A stretch of DNA of 64,000 bases from Ophiura sarsii (Eukaryota > Echinodermata > Ophiuroidea > Amphilepidida > Ophiuridae). How positions within the stretch are numbered: position 1 is the stretch's first letter; every line of letters begins with the position of its first letter. Where the stretch lies: assembly GCA_035610835.1 (NCBI GenBank), contig CM069447.1, positions 25,078,161 through 25,142,160 on the forward strand, given 5' to 3'. The translations under genes and the position numbers were made by a program. The notes under the pieces are model-generated. The model did not search any database. It was not told the origin of the DNA and was given only the letters and a program-made list of their open reading frames with translations. Positions 29,879-42,500 of the stretch are shown here, one piece after another.

Positions 29879-30364
29879 GTCAATTATATTCGTTAAATGT
29901 ACCTTTTCTGGATGGATGGAATATTTGTGAGTGTAAGTCGATACAATCAAATAAATGTTGCCAATTTCTTTATAAAATGTTTAAACTTCCTTAGTTGTTT
30001 GGTACTTAAACAAGGTGAGCACATAGGTCACAGTCACAGACAAGGGGGAACAATTATTATGGAAAGTGAATAAAATAAATGTTGCTGAAAATACGCAAAT
30101 CGTAGCGTTTATATTGATTTGATATATCCGTTGTTAATTAGAAACCTCCCAGATAGTTAGATTGGAATGTTTGATATTAACCACCACCTGCTCTGCTATC
30201 ATGCTTGGTTACAGAATTTTGCGATTTATCAATTGATTAATACGAGGGCCCGGTACGAGGGACATTACAAATAAGTAATACCTCATGAGTTTGCCAATAT
30301 TATAGGCCAATCACATTGAACATTAACATGCTCTGAATATGCGCTACACATTCAAATGTTTATT

Positions 30365-30464
30365 NNNNNNNNNNNNNNNNNNNNNNNNNNNNNNNNNNNN
30401 NNNNNNNNNNNNNNNNNNNNNNNNNNNNNNNNNNNNNNNNNNNNNNNNNNNNNNNNNNNNNNNN
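30365..30464. other. Assembly gap of 100 N
   Basis: Exactly 100 unresolved bases, the conventional filler for a gap of unknown size. It lies beside G-rich tracts that would hinder assembly. Confidence 0.98.
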
Positions 30465-30499
30465 CTCACGCATCTATAGGTTATTTCTCTTCCTCGACT

Positions 30500-30860
30500 T
30501 ACTGATCGCCAGTGACGTACCCAGCTTTTGAAAACGGGGGGGGGGGGGGGGGGGGGCAGGCACGACCATAGTTGTACCGACGAAAGGCATGGTACCGACA
30601 ATTTTTTCGTAAAACTTGCACAATTTTTTCCCCGTCACCAGCTGAAATCTTGATGGTGGGGGGGGGGGGGGGGGGGGGGTGGGGGGGGGTGAGGGTGGGG
30701 GGGTGAGGGTGGGGGAGCGATGAAGTTGCCCGCATAACCGGTCAAAAAAATTGCATGGTCAAAATCGCACCGACGGAGGGTCATTTTTACCGACAGGGAT
30801 ATTTCGGGGGGGGTGGCACCGGCCCCCCTGGGTACGCCACTACTGATCGCACTGAATAAC
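30500..30860. repeat. Dispersed repeat with G-homopolymers (inverse copy at 60600-60765)
   Basis: It contains GTGACGTACCCAGCTTTTGA, CCGACAATTTTTTCG, TTGCATGGTCAAAATCG and TACCGACAGGGATATTTCGG, interrupted by runs of G. The same words occur in inverted order and orientation at 60600-60765, so these are two copies of one repeat family. Confidence 0.7.
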
Positions 30861-30864
30861 CCCC

Positions 30865-32700
30865 CCCCCCCCCCCGCTGACGTACACCCCACACATATCA
30901 AAATGAGTAATGCGTAAACGTGCGTAATTTAAAAAAATAGGGACATGTAATGATATAGCCAGCTTGCCTGCTATAGTTCTATAGCCAGCCAGCCAGCTTG
31001 CCTTCTATAGTTCATTCAACATAATATGAAATATGACCATTTATGATATTTAATTATTTTGCAACGTGAATTAGCTAGTCATCATAAACTTGTCCATGCA
31101 ACACTGAACAACTGAATAGACTTAAGTTCTATAGTTTATTCGCCATAAAATAGCGCATGATCTTTGATATTTACATCATTCTTTTGCACTAATGTTCCAT
31201 CACACATTGAATAGACTATAGCTAGCTGTTATATAATACAGGGACTACTAGCTAGCTGGTATTGCATACAAATCTGTTTTTAAAGAGGTCAAACACACAC
31301 ACAGCAGGACTTGGGGTTGCCAGTTTATAAAATTATAGCCCAATTGTGTCATCAGTTTGAATTAGAGCTTTATTTATCATTGTCTTAGAAAATAGTTGGG
31401 CTACAAATTAACTCTTGTTGGGTACATTATGTATATCATGGAAACATTGATGAAATGAAGAACAAATAAGCAATGCAGTCTGCCTTACATGAAACAGACA
31501 GCTATAACACCATTGGTTTTAGAATGTTCTATGTGCCTATGTAGCTAGGCACTGTACTGCGCAATCTAATGGACTATGCAGCGGAATAAAACGCACAATC
31601 TTGCGTGTCTCGGAGACAGGAACGCGTACATTGCATCACCAAACTTTATTTGGACCGATGTCTTCGGCTTCTTGAAATGTTTACATTGAATGAAAGAAAA
31701 CAGATGTTTGTGCATTGATTGCATTTGTTTTGTTCTGTGCTGGGGACTACTGGTACTGCATGCATAGACTTGACACAGACATTTCAACATTACGCACACT
31801 TTCGCATACATCTCCGAGACATGAAAGCGTACATACATTGCATGACAAAACTGTATGTGGACCTACACGTAAACCGCTTGAAATAGTGCGCTAATTTTGA
31901 ATGTAAGTAAAACATGTGGGTTTTTTTGCCTGGCATTGTTGTTGTTTTGGCCCATTTGGGCTTGTAATGAAAAACCTTGGCAAAACTGTAAGCCCAATAA
32001 AGATGGCAAACTGGAAACACCTGGAATGATAATCATTTTCTCTACACACGTTTTGTATAGGGGAAGTGGCCTCAAATGTTCTGTCTTCCAATTGTGTGTG
32101 ATGTGTGTGTGCACTCAATTTCCAAAAACAAAAAAAATTTGAAGAGGGAAAATTTGAAAATTAATTTGAAGACAAAAAATTGGACTATCAGAATCCAGAT
32201 TGACAAAATATCCTGTTCCAAGTCGACCACGCACTTCATAACTTACATATGTAAGACAATTACTGGGGGACAATGAAGGCGCAATCCAGGAAAAACAGAT
32301 TGCCGCACTTGCTACCGATCGTCGTGCATGGAGAAATCTTGTAGCCGTCTGCTCTGCAGCCGACGGATGATGATAATGATGAGTAAGAGTGTCTCAATCA
32401 CTGATAATTGTGGTCGGAAGAGGGATACCAGGGATAGGGAGGATTCCATCGAGGCTGAGTGAGCTCTAACCATACTATTTTCCCCCAATACAATGTTGGC
32501 GTTTAGTATCAAAATTACCTATAATTAGCCAGTTACAGGTCAGGTATGAGCTAATAAACCAATAGCAATCGGGTTAAATCAGCCCAGAAAAAGGCACGTG
32601 GCAAGTTGATAAAAAAATAATCTCGCAAGAAATATACATGTATCACTCCTCAACGATGGTGTCATTAATTCCAACTTGTATATATCATCATTACAGACAT
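30865..32700. other. Non-coding stretch with a diverged duplicated segment
   Basis: Tandem AGCCAGCC/AGCTAGCT words occur at 30957-31005 and 31240-31260. A diverged pair of segments (about 31595-31660 and 31800-31865) shares CTC(G/C)GAGACA.GAA.GCGTACAT and TTTAT.TGGACC. I see no gene. Confidence 0.45.
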
Positions 32701-32723
32701 TATGATGAATACTTTCAGAAATT

Positions 32724-32941
32724 CAGGCCTGGAAATAGCACCTGCCCACCTGCCCGTAGCGGGTAACCTTTTCGTTCGTTGGGCGGGTGGCGATACAAGA
32801 AAACCCGCCTGACTGGCTGGTAAAATATTTCGAATTCACAGTGTGAGTTATACTGACTGGTGGAATTTCTGTCGGGCAGGTATTTTTGTGAGTTACCTGC
32901 CCGATTGGCTGGTTGAAAAAAATCTGAAAAGTTCCAGCCCT
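32724..32941. mobile_element. hAT-like MITE (about 218 bp)
   Basis: The left end reads CAGGCCTGGAAATAGCAC and the right end, on the minus strand, AGGGCTGGAAC. Flanks AGAAATTC and AGAAATAA are a decayed 8-bp target duplication (6 of 8 match). These ends resemble common hAT MITEs of marine invertebrates. The interior has repeated CCTGCCCG and GACTGGCTGG words. Confidence 0.6.
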
Positions 32942-33654
32942 AGAAATAATGAACTTGTAAATTGGACAACCCTTGAATCATTTGTATGATTGAGGAAAGG
33001 AAGAGAACAATTAGTCGTTTTGGAAGAAACTAGACAACATAGCCGATATTATACACCGACCATAACACCGCGGTCCAATCACATGTGATTATCTTCGTAA
33101 TGAAATTATTATAATTATGGGGTGAAACAAGAACAAACAAAAGGTTCGCGTACTGTGCAAATTATTTATGCAAAAGACAAAAAGTATAAGTTATAGATAC
33201 AGTTTTGACATAAGAATTATTAATTCCGAAAAGAATACTGCTTCCGTGTCATTAACCGCGAAATCAGTGAACCGCGCCATTTATTAAATTTTAAAAATAC
33301 AAACGATTCCATTTCAATTTTTTAAAAGTTTAGAACATAGCCGTATCAAGAATGTCTATTGAAAAACATTAGCCGATTGATTTCTTTACCAACAATTGGG
33401 TTTGCTATATCAATCGATTACAACACTTACAACATGTACAAACTGCAGTACGTGCGTGCGAGTGTCTGATAGTGTACCAGGAAGGTGGTAGGCCTAGTAT
33501 ACGGGCAGGCAAACTCATGTGAAATCATTAATAATTTTACATTCCAAATTAAAGTAAGAAAATATGGACAAATAATAAGTATCAGGATCGGGTTCATGAT
33601 AGATAATATACGATCTCAACAAACAACTACTAAACAAATCAAAATAATAATGGT

Positions 33655-33727
33655 TGCCCGTGGTAGGAGTCGAACCCGTGACCGCTGATTCAGAGCCATA
33701 CGCTCTTCCACTCAGCTAACCGAAACA
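33655..33727 (-). repeat. tRNA-like sequence, probably a pseudogene or SINE head
   Basis: On the minus strand an A-box-like TTAGCTGAGTGGAAGAGCG and a B-box GGGTTCGACTCC are correctly spaced around GGCTCTGAATCAGC. The acceptor stem does not pair and the T-stem has two mismatches, so it is unlikely to be a functional tRNA. Confidence 0.45.
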
Positions 33728-34107
33728 ATTCAATATATTGTTGACCATACCCACTACCCGCTACATTCGAGAAATAAAATGCCTTAAATTTCGGTTATTA
33801 TACATTTTTATCAGATGTTCTCGCCCAAAAGTTGATTCTATTTCGTAAAAGAATTTAATTATTGAAATTGTAATGAATAATCCTACTTTTGGAAATAATT
33901 CTAGACCATTTATTTTGTTCGTACGTGATCTCAACGCAAGGTTTGTCAAACATATCACAGCCAGTATTATGTCACGTGATTTATCATACATTGCACCATG
34001 GGATTTTAGATGGACAGTGTCGACTCGGGTTCGTATCGTGTCATGTGATTTTTGCCCAGGGCAAACAATTGAGATCCGGAAAGGCCTTTAACACAATAAA
34101 GTGGGTT

Positions 34108-34380
34108 TATTATTTAAAGGGACTTCCTATCTGTTTCCCGTGTCTGTTTAGCCATGCAGTGAAAACCCGAACAAATTGCACAACATGTATATAGGACCGG
34201 TTAACATGGGTTTTGTCGTTATATCCCTTTAACAGGTAACTGCCACAGGGGACGTATTAGTTCAAAACTGTTTGTATCATGTTCAGTGACTACGTGCCAT
34301 CCACGGTGAATAGAAATATCTCTTTTTGTTGTCGGATATTCGAACACGGATCTACCAACAATACAAACAATAATATAATG
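34108..34380. repeat. Dispersed repeat (second copy at 54265-54425)
   Basis: It shares AAAGGGACTTCC, GTCCCGTGTCT-like, GTTCAGTGACT and GAATAGAAATATCTC in the same order with 54265-54425. The middle differs in length. No coding signal. Confidence 0.65.
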
Positions 34381-34699
34381 CTTCAACTTGGGCCCGGTCA
34401 GGTGTAAGATTTAGGGTAAATTATTCGTGTATTACTAGTAGGCCTAAAGTCTAGTAGCTTATTCCCCCCCCCCCCCCCCCCCCACACACACCCCCACACT
34501 TACTATTTCTTCAACTACTCCTCATTGGTGCACTCGACCGACTGTTTTGGATTTAAGAGTGTTTTACAACCTGGTAAATTAAATATTTTGAAGACTGTAT
34601 AAATCATAAATCAATGCATTATTTACGTGTCTGCATTTAACATTCGAAATATATTTCTTTTGGTAAAGCAAACAATGACGTTAATGATACATTAACGTT

Positions 34700-34851
34700 A
34701 GGGCTCATATACCGATATACTCTATCACAGCTTTTCCCAGCTTTTCCGGGGAAAGCTGTGTTTCTTTGTTGTTATAACAATGAATTTCATTCATTGACAC
34801 AGCTTTCCCCAGAAAAGCTGGGAAAAGCTGTGATAGAGTTGGTATGAGCCC
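34700..34851. repeat. Palindromic MITE-like hairpin, arms about 55 bp
   Basis: Arms 34700-34760 and 34797-34851 contain CTATCACAGCTTTTCCCAGC and its mirror. The loop of about 36 bases reads TTTCTTTGTTGTTATAACAA and on. Confidence 0.85.
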
Positions 34852-34989
34852 AATTGATACAGGTATAGTGAATTCACCTTTGATGGTACCAGAGCAGAAT
34901 GATGCTTCTCTCAACTTTGCTGATTTTACATAATATATGATCCAGCATTTTTGTGTAGTACTTGATATTGTGTAAAAATAAAAGTAACA

Positions 34990-36760
34990 TAAGAACTATT
35001 TTCCTGAAGAAGGCAATGAAGCCGAAAGCTAGATAGCTTTTTTCTGTTGTCTAGTGGCTTGGTGTTACATACGAGGCCTAGTTAAGGAGAATCGTTCAAC
35101 CGGTGTACTGGTGTAGTCACAGTGGAACTGTAAGGGACATAATAACTTCACATGATTAGGCAAAATATAAAAAAAACCTGTTTAGCGTCCCCTCCCGCTT
35201 CCTTTTTTGGGTTTTCTTAATTTTTTCTTCTCCTTATCTTATTTATAACTTGTGTTATGTTTATGTGTTTTAACTTAACTTAAAGGGACATTACGTGGTG
35301 TTGGCAATTTTTATTTTTAAAATTTACTTCAGAATTCAAGGTGATCATTAAAAATTGCCATTATTGTGGTTTCTACTAACAAAAACACAGCAAAACTTGA
35401 TTAAAAACCATACCATCGCTATTTATTGAAAAAACGCCCTATATGCAAATATGGTTCGCGTTATGTAGCACGCGTACTGCAGGGGGATACTGTCGACGTA
35501 TTGTTGTACAAAGAGGGCTGATATTTCTTAATCCTTATGATACGTTCAAACATGTTATACAATTGTATAAATATACTAATCCCAGTTTTTATCATACTTG
35601 AGGGCGCAGCCTCCAACACATTTCTTAGTGCACCTTTAACTTAACTACAATGTTAGAAAAAAGTGTTCGAACACTTTGTAGGTGTAATGTTAAGTGTTCC
35701 CACATCACCCCTGATCAATGTTGAATCCCACAATTTGCCCACCATCAGCACAGGGCCTCGCAACATTGATCGGTGGGGAAGGGGAGGGATGTGAGTATGG
35801 GGGATACTTCAGGCAACCAGAATTGACTAACTAATGACTTAATTGTATATAAAAGTAAACATGTTTGGAAACAAAATAGTTCAGAGAATCAATTTTTGGC
35901 ATCAATTTTGCCGATTTGTTTTATATTTTGACTAAAAATGATAATCTAACAAAAATAATTGTGAGTAAAAGATGCCCACATCGCCGGATTATAATGTTAA
36001 GATACTAACTTGACCAAAAAGTGTAGGTGAAAAAATTAGAAAACGCACCCCTAGTGCCATTTTTTTTTTACAATCAAGCGATGTGGGCATTTTTTACTCA
36101 AAATTATATTTGTTAGCTTGTCACAAAATTGTGGAGCCAAAAAAGTGGTATTTTGATCAAAATTCAAATTATCAACATTATTGGTTAAAATGGATTCCAA
36201 AAATGGATTCTCTGACCCCTTTCCTTCCAAACATGTATTCTTTAATAGTTCAAAAAATACAGCACTCGGTAAATTCAACCAATCCTATCCATAACTTTCC
36301 TGAGTCCCCCTTTAAACCAATGGAATATTATAGAGTACCATAACTGTCATTCTTTGGCATTTGAATTTTGTATAGGTCAATAAATACGTATGTGTTGTTT
36401 CGCGTGAATAATGGTACGACCCCGAAGGGAAGTACTATTGTGAGCATATCAATTGCGCAAGTGCATTAATTTTTCTAATTTTTCGAGAAACGAAACATTT
36501 GAGCATAATTTTGATCTATGTAAAGATGAATAAAAACATCTTAACAAGAATGCTACCACCCGCAGTGAAAATCGGCGAACCAGCAATTCCTGAACAACGA
36601 ATCGAAACAAAGCGCGTGGTGCGTGCATTGAACGGACACTTTCAATTCTTGCTTTCTGATTGGTTCGACACTACGAAGAGTGTATGAATGATGGTCAATG
36701 CATTCACTGACATCAATTCTCCTTGTTTTGTAATGTGTGTATCATTTGGAATTATCTATC
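34990..36760. other. Non-coding stretch, no supported gene
   Basis: The region has simple AT-rich sequence, a small hairpin near 36409-36439 with apex CCCCGAAGGG, and near-identical words around 35975 and 36065-36100 (GATGTGGGCAT and mirror) forming a weak inverted pair. No ORF has a recognisable product. Confidence 0.45.
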
Positions 36761-36768
36761 CGAGTCAT

Positions 36769-37160
36769 TTGACTCACTTTGAAGTGTGTCCATTGACTAA
36801 CTTTGAAGTGTGTCCATTGACTCACTTTGAAGTGTGTCCATTGACTCACTTTGAAGTGTTCCCATTGACTCACATGAATTGTTTAACAGGTCACCACACG
36901 GTAAAAAATGAATACCAACCTATGTGAGTAAGGTGACCCACATAGGCAGGTCAATTGACATATTTAAATAGGTTACTTGAGTCATTTCAACTTTCAGTGG
37001 GTAATGTGACTCACACAAGTGGGTCAATCAATGACCCACTTTCATACCAATTATACCAACTTACATGCGTCATATGACTCACTTTAAGTGTGCAATATGA
37101 CTCAAATACTTTCTGAATGCGGGTCACCACACGAACAAAATGAATATTCGTGTAAGCGAG
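36769..37160. repeat. 24-bp minisatellite plus cluster of TGACTCA words
   Basis: Four tandem units of about 24 bp (GACTCACTTTGAAGTGTGTC) lie at 36774-36870. Out to 37160, GACTCA or GAGTCA words recur on both strands in less regular spacing, along with GGGTCA/TGACCC words. TGACTCA is the AP-1 core, so this may be a degenerate satellite or a binding cluster. Confidence 0.75.
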
Positions 37161-37943
37161 TCACTTGACCCAGAAAAGTTTTCTGTGCTGCTTGCTCAAA
37201 CAGTGATGTTCTATATATAAGATCCACCACGGCCTGGTCAACATAACACCTGATATTTATTTATCTTGCTTTATTAACTACTCCCGTACAAGCATTAAGA
37301 CATTGAAAGTAATCGAATCAAAATTGTGCATTCTTTAATTTGTATTAAGGTGCTGGTTTGCTTAAAGTAATACTCTACCTCTTAAGTGAAAGTTGTTAAA
37401 CTAACTGTTATTATAACATTGATACCAAAATAAGCTCCTGTTTTGACCGGTGTTGCCACCTATATACTTGGATGTATCAAGTAAGAACGGTTCAAATTGT
37501 GGCACCTTAGAATCTTTTAGTTGTGCTGACATTAATTTTTGTAAATAAATCATGTATACATAAATACAAAACAAAACAACATATAGATAACTAAAATGAT
37601 CATACAATCGTTTTATTATTGAAATTGTTCAATTCTTCATTTTCATCGTCAGATTTGATTAAATTCATCGCTTTACAGAATGATTTACTTATAATATAAT
37701 TCATAATGTTAATGTGTTGTATTGTTTGAAAGTATGCCTTATTATACTACAATTTACAAGCTTACAAATATTTACAACTTCCAGACACTAGGTTTTACAC
37801 CATTCGCATTTACATTTTAATTGATGCATACGAATAAAACGTCTAATCTTCTGATATCAATGAAAAATGTGCATGGGTGTTTTATTAAATACGCACTATG
37901 ATTTTTTTTTTGAAACTTTAAATTATTAGTTATCTCCTGCAAA

Positions 37944-38047
37944 TTCACACAATACGGAAAAATACCTATCATAATGTAATATCACATGAGGCCGCAGGCC
38001 GAATGTGATGTGGCACAAACCATTGGTATTTTTCCGTATTGTGTGAA
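37944..38047. repeat. Palindrome with perfect 23-bp outer arms and GC-rich apex
   Basis: Outer arms 37944-37966 and 38025-38047 are perfect mirrors. An inner pair ATCACAT/ATGTGAT flanks the apex GAGGCCGCAGGCC. Confidence 0.88.
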
Positions 38048-39138
38048 CATGCGGGGATACCGAATTTATCGTTTAGTCCAAAGTCCCTAATATAAAATGG
38101 TGTTTCAACACTCGCGGAAAACGAAACTCCCTTCAAACAACTTGAACAAGGCACTGAATTCTCTTCCTTTTCTACCTCCGTAAAATCCCCCGAAGTTAAC
38201 AACCCTTTAACAGGCTCTGCGCCGTCACCTCTGTCCATAACATCATCGCGAAAAATATGTCCGGTTATATGCAGATTATTTATTTTTCGGCGTGGATTAT
38301 TCCTTTTTTCCGGTCTATTTCGGCCTTAGAATGTAACAGAAATCGACGTGGTTTAACTTTCTTGTTTAAACGATATGAATCAGATCTCATACGTGTTAAC
38401 CAATGAAATTGTAGTATTTACACCTACTAAACGATAATGGAATATGCATTATACTACAATTTACAATCAATTTTACAAATATTTAAAACTTCCACACATG
38501 ATCATTGCACCATACGCGTTTACACACATAATTACATAACAAAAGTGTATATGTTGCATTGATGCATGCATGTAGGAACAAAACGCCTAATCTTCTCATA
38601 TTCATGACAATACTATCATTTCATTTTGAAAAGGGAGGACACACTATTATAATCCATTTGGCCATCACGAGACAGTGACGTAACTACGTATTCTTAATAA
38701 TTGCAGCACATAACTCGCGTGCCTACTCGAGGCGCTGGCGTATAAAACCTTTGGAGTTGGCTAATCAACTCCATTGTAAATGCTATTTTTTAAATTATTT
38801 TCATTAACAACCGGGCAATGACTGTTAAATATATTTCAAAATGGTGCACTCCCGTTACCATATTGGGTCGTGTGAGAGACGCGTGGCCAGGCAGCGAGAC
38901 GAATCTTGGCGAGTTTACACATTTGATACATTTGCTTAGATTGGTGCACTTTACTCCGTAAACTACTTTCAGTTATACACTCGCCAAGATTCAGTTTCCT
39001 GCCGTGGCCAGCGTCGCGTCGTCTGCTACAATCACGCCTAATATCGGTATAGCGCCACCAAGGCTATGCCTGCCAAATTTCAATTTAAAAGTGGCTTCCG
39101 ATCGGCAAGCTGAGTGGCACATCCCTGATTTGAGTACA

Positions 39139-39562
39139 TTACTTATTATTGATATAGTAAGCCGTAGCTACGTCACCAACAGGTGTGTCAAATTCAACAG
39201 GTGGTGGCATAGGGAGCTTACGTCGTGCACTAGTTGAAGCTATTGTTTCAGGTGTATTAGTGTCAGTCGCTGTGTTATCATCTCGGCTTACATACGTACT
39301 ATAGCCTGTCATCGTCGCTGAAGTTGCATCTACATCAGCATATGTTGGGTCTTGAAAGCCATCATTATCACACGTCTCATTCAATGTAGTTGATTCTATG
39401 TCAGCGTAAGCGTATGTCTGGTCAGGTTCAAGTGAGAGCACGTTGTTACGTTGTGCATTATCTGCCTCTGCGACATTTTGTATGGTTAATGGGTTTATGT
39501 CAGTATAATCGGACCCAGGATTTTCTGGTGGTGTTGCATCGGAAGTAGGTTTACTACTCCTT
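39139..39562 (-). CDS. Tie-1-like receptor exon 9: cytoplasmic tail with tyrosine motifs
   Basis: The acceptor is TCGTACAG before 39562, phase 2; the stop TAA is at 39139-39141. The tail has SDYTDIN, TYAYADIE, PTYADV, GYSTYVSR and a terminal AYYINNK. YxxI/V motifs fit SH2 recognition, YINN fits the Grb2 type (YxN), and PMPPP could bind SH3. No kinase sequence is present. This is the tenth coding block because exon 7 exists as two blocks. Confidence 0.72.
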
Positions 39563-42500
39563 CTGTACGATTAGAAAATGTACGAATCATACATGAAGGT
39601 AGTTTTCATGAATAATGGTTAAAAGTATGTTGGATATGTCGTGGATATAATCTATAGGCTATTAAACACACTACAAGCCTGAGTTGTTCTTTCAAATGTT
39701 GACATTTTGCGTGATAGTTTTTGCAAATATGGAACAAATACGAATAAAAACAAACACGAAAATGGAAAGAAATCTTGCATGTAAAGGGGAAAAGACCTGT
39801 TTACATTATTTTGATTTTAGCAATTGGAATAGAAGTTCATAAATGTATTGCCGGCAGAGGGTAAAGTAATTGAGGTCAACAAAGGATGAAAGCAATGATC
39901 TGACCCTAACGGAGTTTACGGGGCCAAATGTATACATAAAACTTATTGTTTGTTACATCTTTTTATCATCAGATTTGATTAAAATCGTTAATTCGGTTTT
40001 AATAAAATCGTTAATTCGGTTTTAATAAAATCGTTAATATCCCATAAATAAGTTTGCACAACGTTTTACAAAGAGAAAAGTACAAATACATAAAATACCA
40101 AATGTATGACAAACATATAGAAACAGCATTATCAGAAAGACAAAGGGCCTGCAAAAAGGTCACCATCAGAGAAACGGGCATATCCTTGGTGACAAATATT
40201 TTAATATTCATCAAAATGAGGTAAAGACGTCTCCATCACGAAATAAAGCTGTGTATCCTATAATCTTTATCACATATTCCGCTCAACATACACAGAATGA
40301 GGCGTAAAACGAGTGTTGCGTGTAGAGAAGAGTGGCCTATACCAAACTATACTTTACTGTATAAGGCGGACTATGGCTCAAGGGGACTATGTATATTTCT
40401 ACACCCTGGTCGCTTACCTTTTGAAAACAACAAATACGATGCAGCCGATTACTAGGAGAAAAACGAACATGATGGCACCACCAATGGCAACAGCAATGGC
40501 AATATCTGTTGACAAATTGTACATGTATCAGTACTATAAGGCTTATCGCGAATCGGAAAAAAATCAATTGATTATCCTTTTCTGCTCATTTTGGGATAGA
40601 AAAGAGGCACATTTTGTCCCATTTTCTATCCCACAATGCATCAAAAAAGGATGATCATTTGATTTTTTTTTCTTCTCGATTCCCGAAAAGGCTTATTACA
40701 GGAAGCGTTCATAAATGCTTTGGCAAATTTGAGGGGATCAACAAATTTCGAAGCTCCAAAAATGGGGGGATGGGGTAAACACAATTTGAACACTCATTAA
40801 TTTTCAACATTTACAAATAAACAGTTAAGTCAAATTGAACAATTCAAAAAATGTCGTTTCGGCATACAAATAGACATGGATCCCCATTTGTACGGGTGGG
40901 TCGGGGGTCAAACAGAATTTAAGGTAAGAGGGGGTAGTTAAAAATGGTTATGTACCAAAAATAGAATTTCCGAGCCCACCCCCTCAAATGTATATATTGT
41001 CTTACCATTGTATTGTAGCACGCGCAATAGAATAATAGACAATGCATAATGGTGTCTTGCTTTAAAATATCATGATTCCCAAAAATTGTCTTAGCAAATA
41101 ACGCTTGTCGTTCTGAACTTCAAGGTCCGCTTGTACGAGAAAGATTAGACCGGTCCTGTTCTAACTTTAGCCCTGGTCTAAATGACGAATATAGTTGGTA
41201 AGAGTAGGACCATTTCATTATGTTATTCTCATTTATAATCCCTAACCAATGCGAAATGTAAAACTGGAGTATAGCCTTAAATAAACACAATCATTTAATT
41301 GCCCCTATTAAGTCCATAAATAATTTAGAATTAGCTCATCTAGTTATAAGAAGATACTTTCTGTGAAGACCTTTCTCCATTTATTTACTATTCTCGCTTG
41401 TTTTGTACATACCAACCCAAGTATCAACTTCTAAGTCAATTTCATATCAAATCGAAAGCTGCTCAATCAACAATTATGTTTATCTTACCCGACAATCTTG
41501 AATCAACGGTCTTCGCATCCGGTGTTGATGATGTAATGGGCGTCATTGTTGTTACTTCTGATAAATAAACAAGATGTGTCCGAAATAATGATTACAAACA
41601 AACATAATAAAAGAATTGTTTTGCTTGTCTAAATAATTCTGAGCTGCTCACGCACTAGGGTTGCCGGCACGTTTTTGTTTTACGGCTTTTGCAGACGGCC
41701 GTGGTTCATGTTTTTACACCAATCCCGAGTCGGGATTCGCCAGCCCGCGAAATTTGCTTTGTTGTCCAGTCAATCATATCTCGTCCGGTTTGGCCCCTTT
41801 TTCTTGTTTCCTTGGTGGGTCATATCGTATTCTGACTGATTGCAAACCTTAATGATCAAAACCACCCACCCTCGTTACATGAGGTCGTTGTGGTTTTTTT
41901 GTGTTTTTTTGTGTTTTTTACTCACAGTGCAATTTGGTATACACTTTCTGATCACCTGAGTCACTTAATATTTGTTTTAGGTCAATTTCATATTTACTTT
42001 TCAGAGAACAATATATATATTGGATAAGTGGATGTTTATTAATAACCTATTCCGAGGAAACCTAGGAGAGGGGTTAGGTTCCGTTATACTTGTCCTGGCT
42101 TTTTTAGTGAACAGTTTATCTTGGATAACATTGCGGTTGGAAAAATTATGTTCGGTTTATAACTTCCTCAGGTACTACCTGGTTAAATTAAACGCCCTAA
42201 ACTTTTCTTGGACATACATTATTTGATTTGATTGTGGATGTCATGCAATGATTTTTTGTTTATCTTGGTACCATTGCGGTTGGAAAAGTATGTTCGGTTG
42301 TAACCTCCTCAGGTACTACCTGGTCAAATTCAATCGCCCTAAACTTTTCTTGGACATACATTAAATGGTTTTAATTTGGATGTCATGCAATGACTTTTTA
42401 TAATTGTTTATCTGCGGATAACAATTGTGCGTAAACGACCAAGTGTCGTCTGATTTTTCACAATATTATTCTATGTGTCATTATGAACTGAAAATTACAA

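Noticed and set aside
29402..30901. ORFs with poly-Pro or poly-Gly products
   Set aside because: Products of C/G homopolymers, and one runs through the N gap; not genes.
34985..35055. CTGAAGAAGGC...GCCGAAAG word resembling some retroelement 3' ends
   Set aside because: Too short to assign, with no supporting coding sequence nearby.
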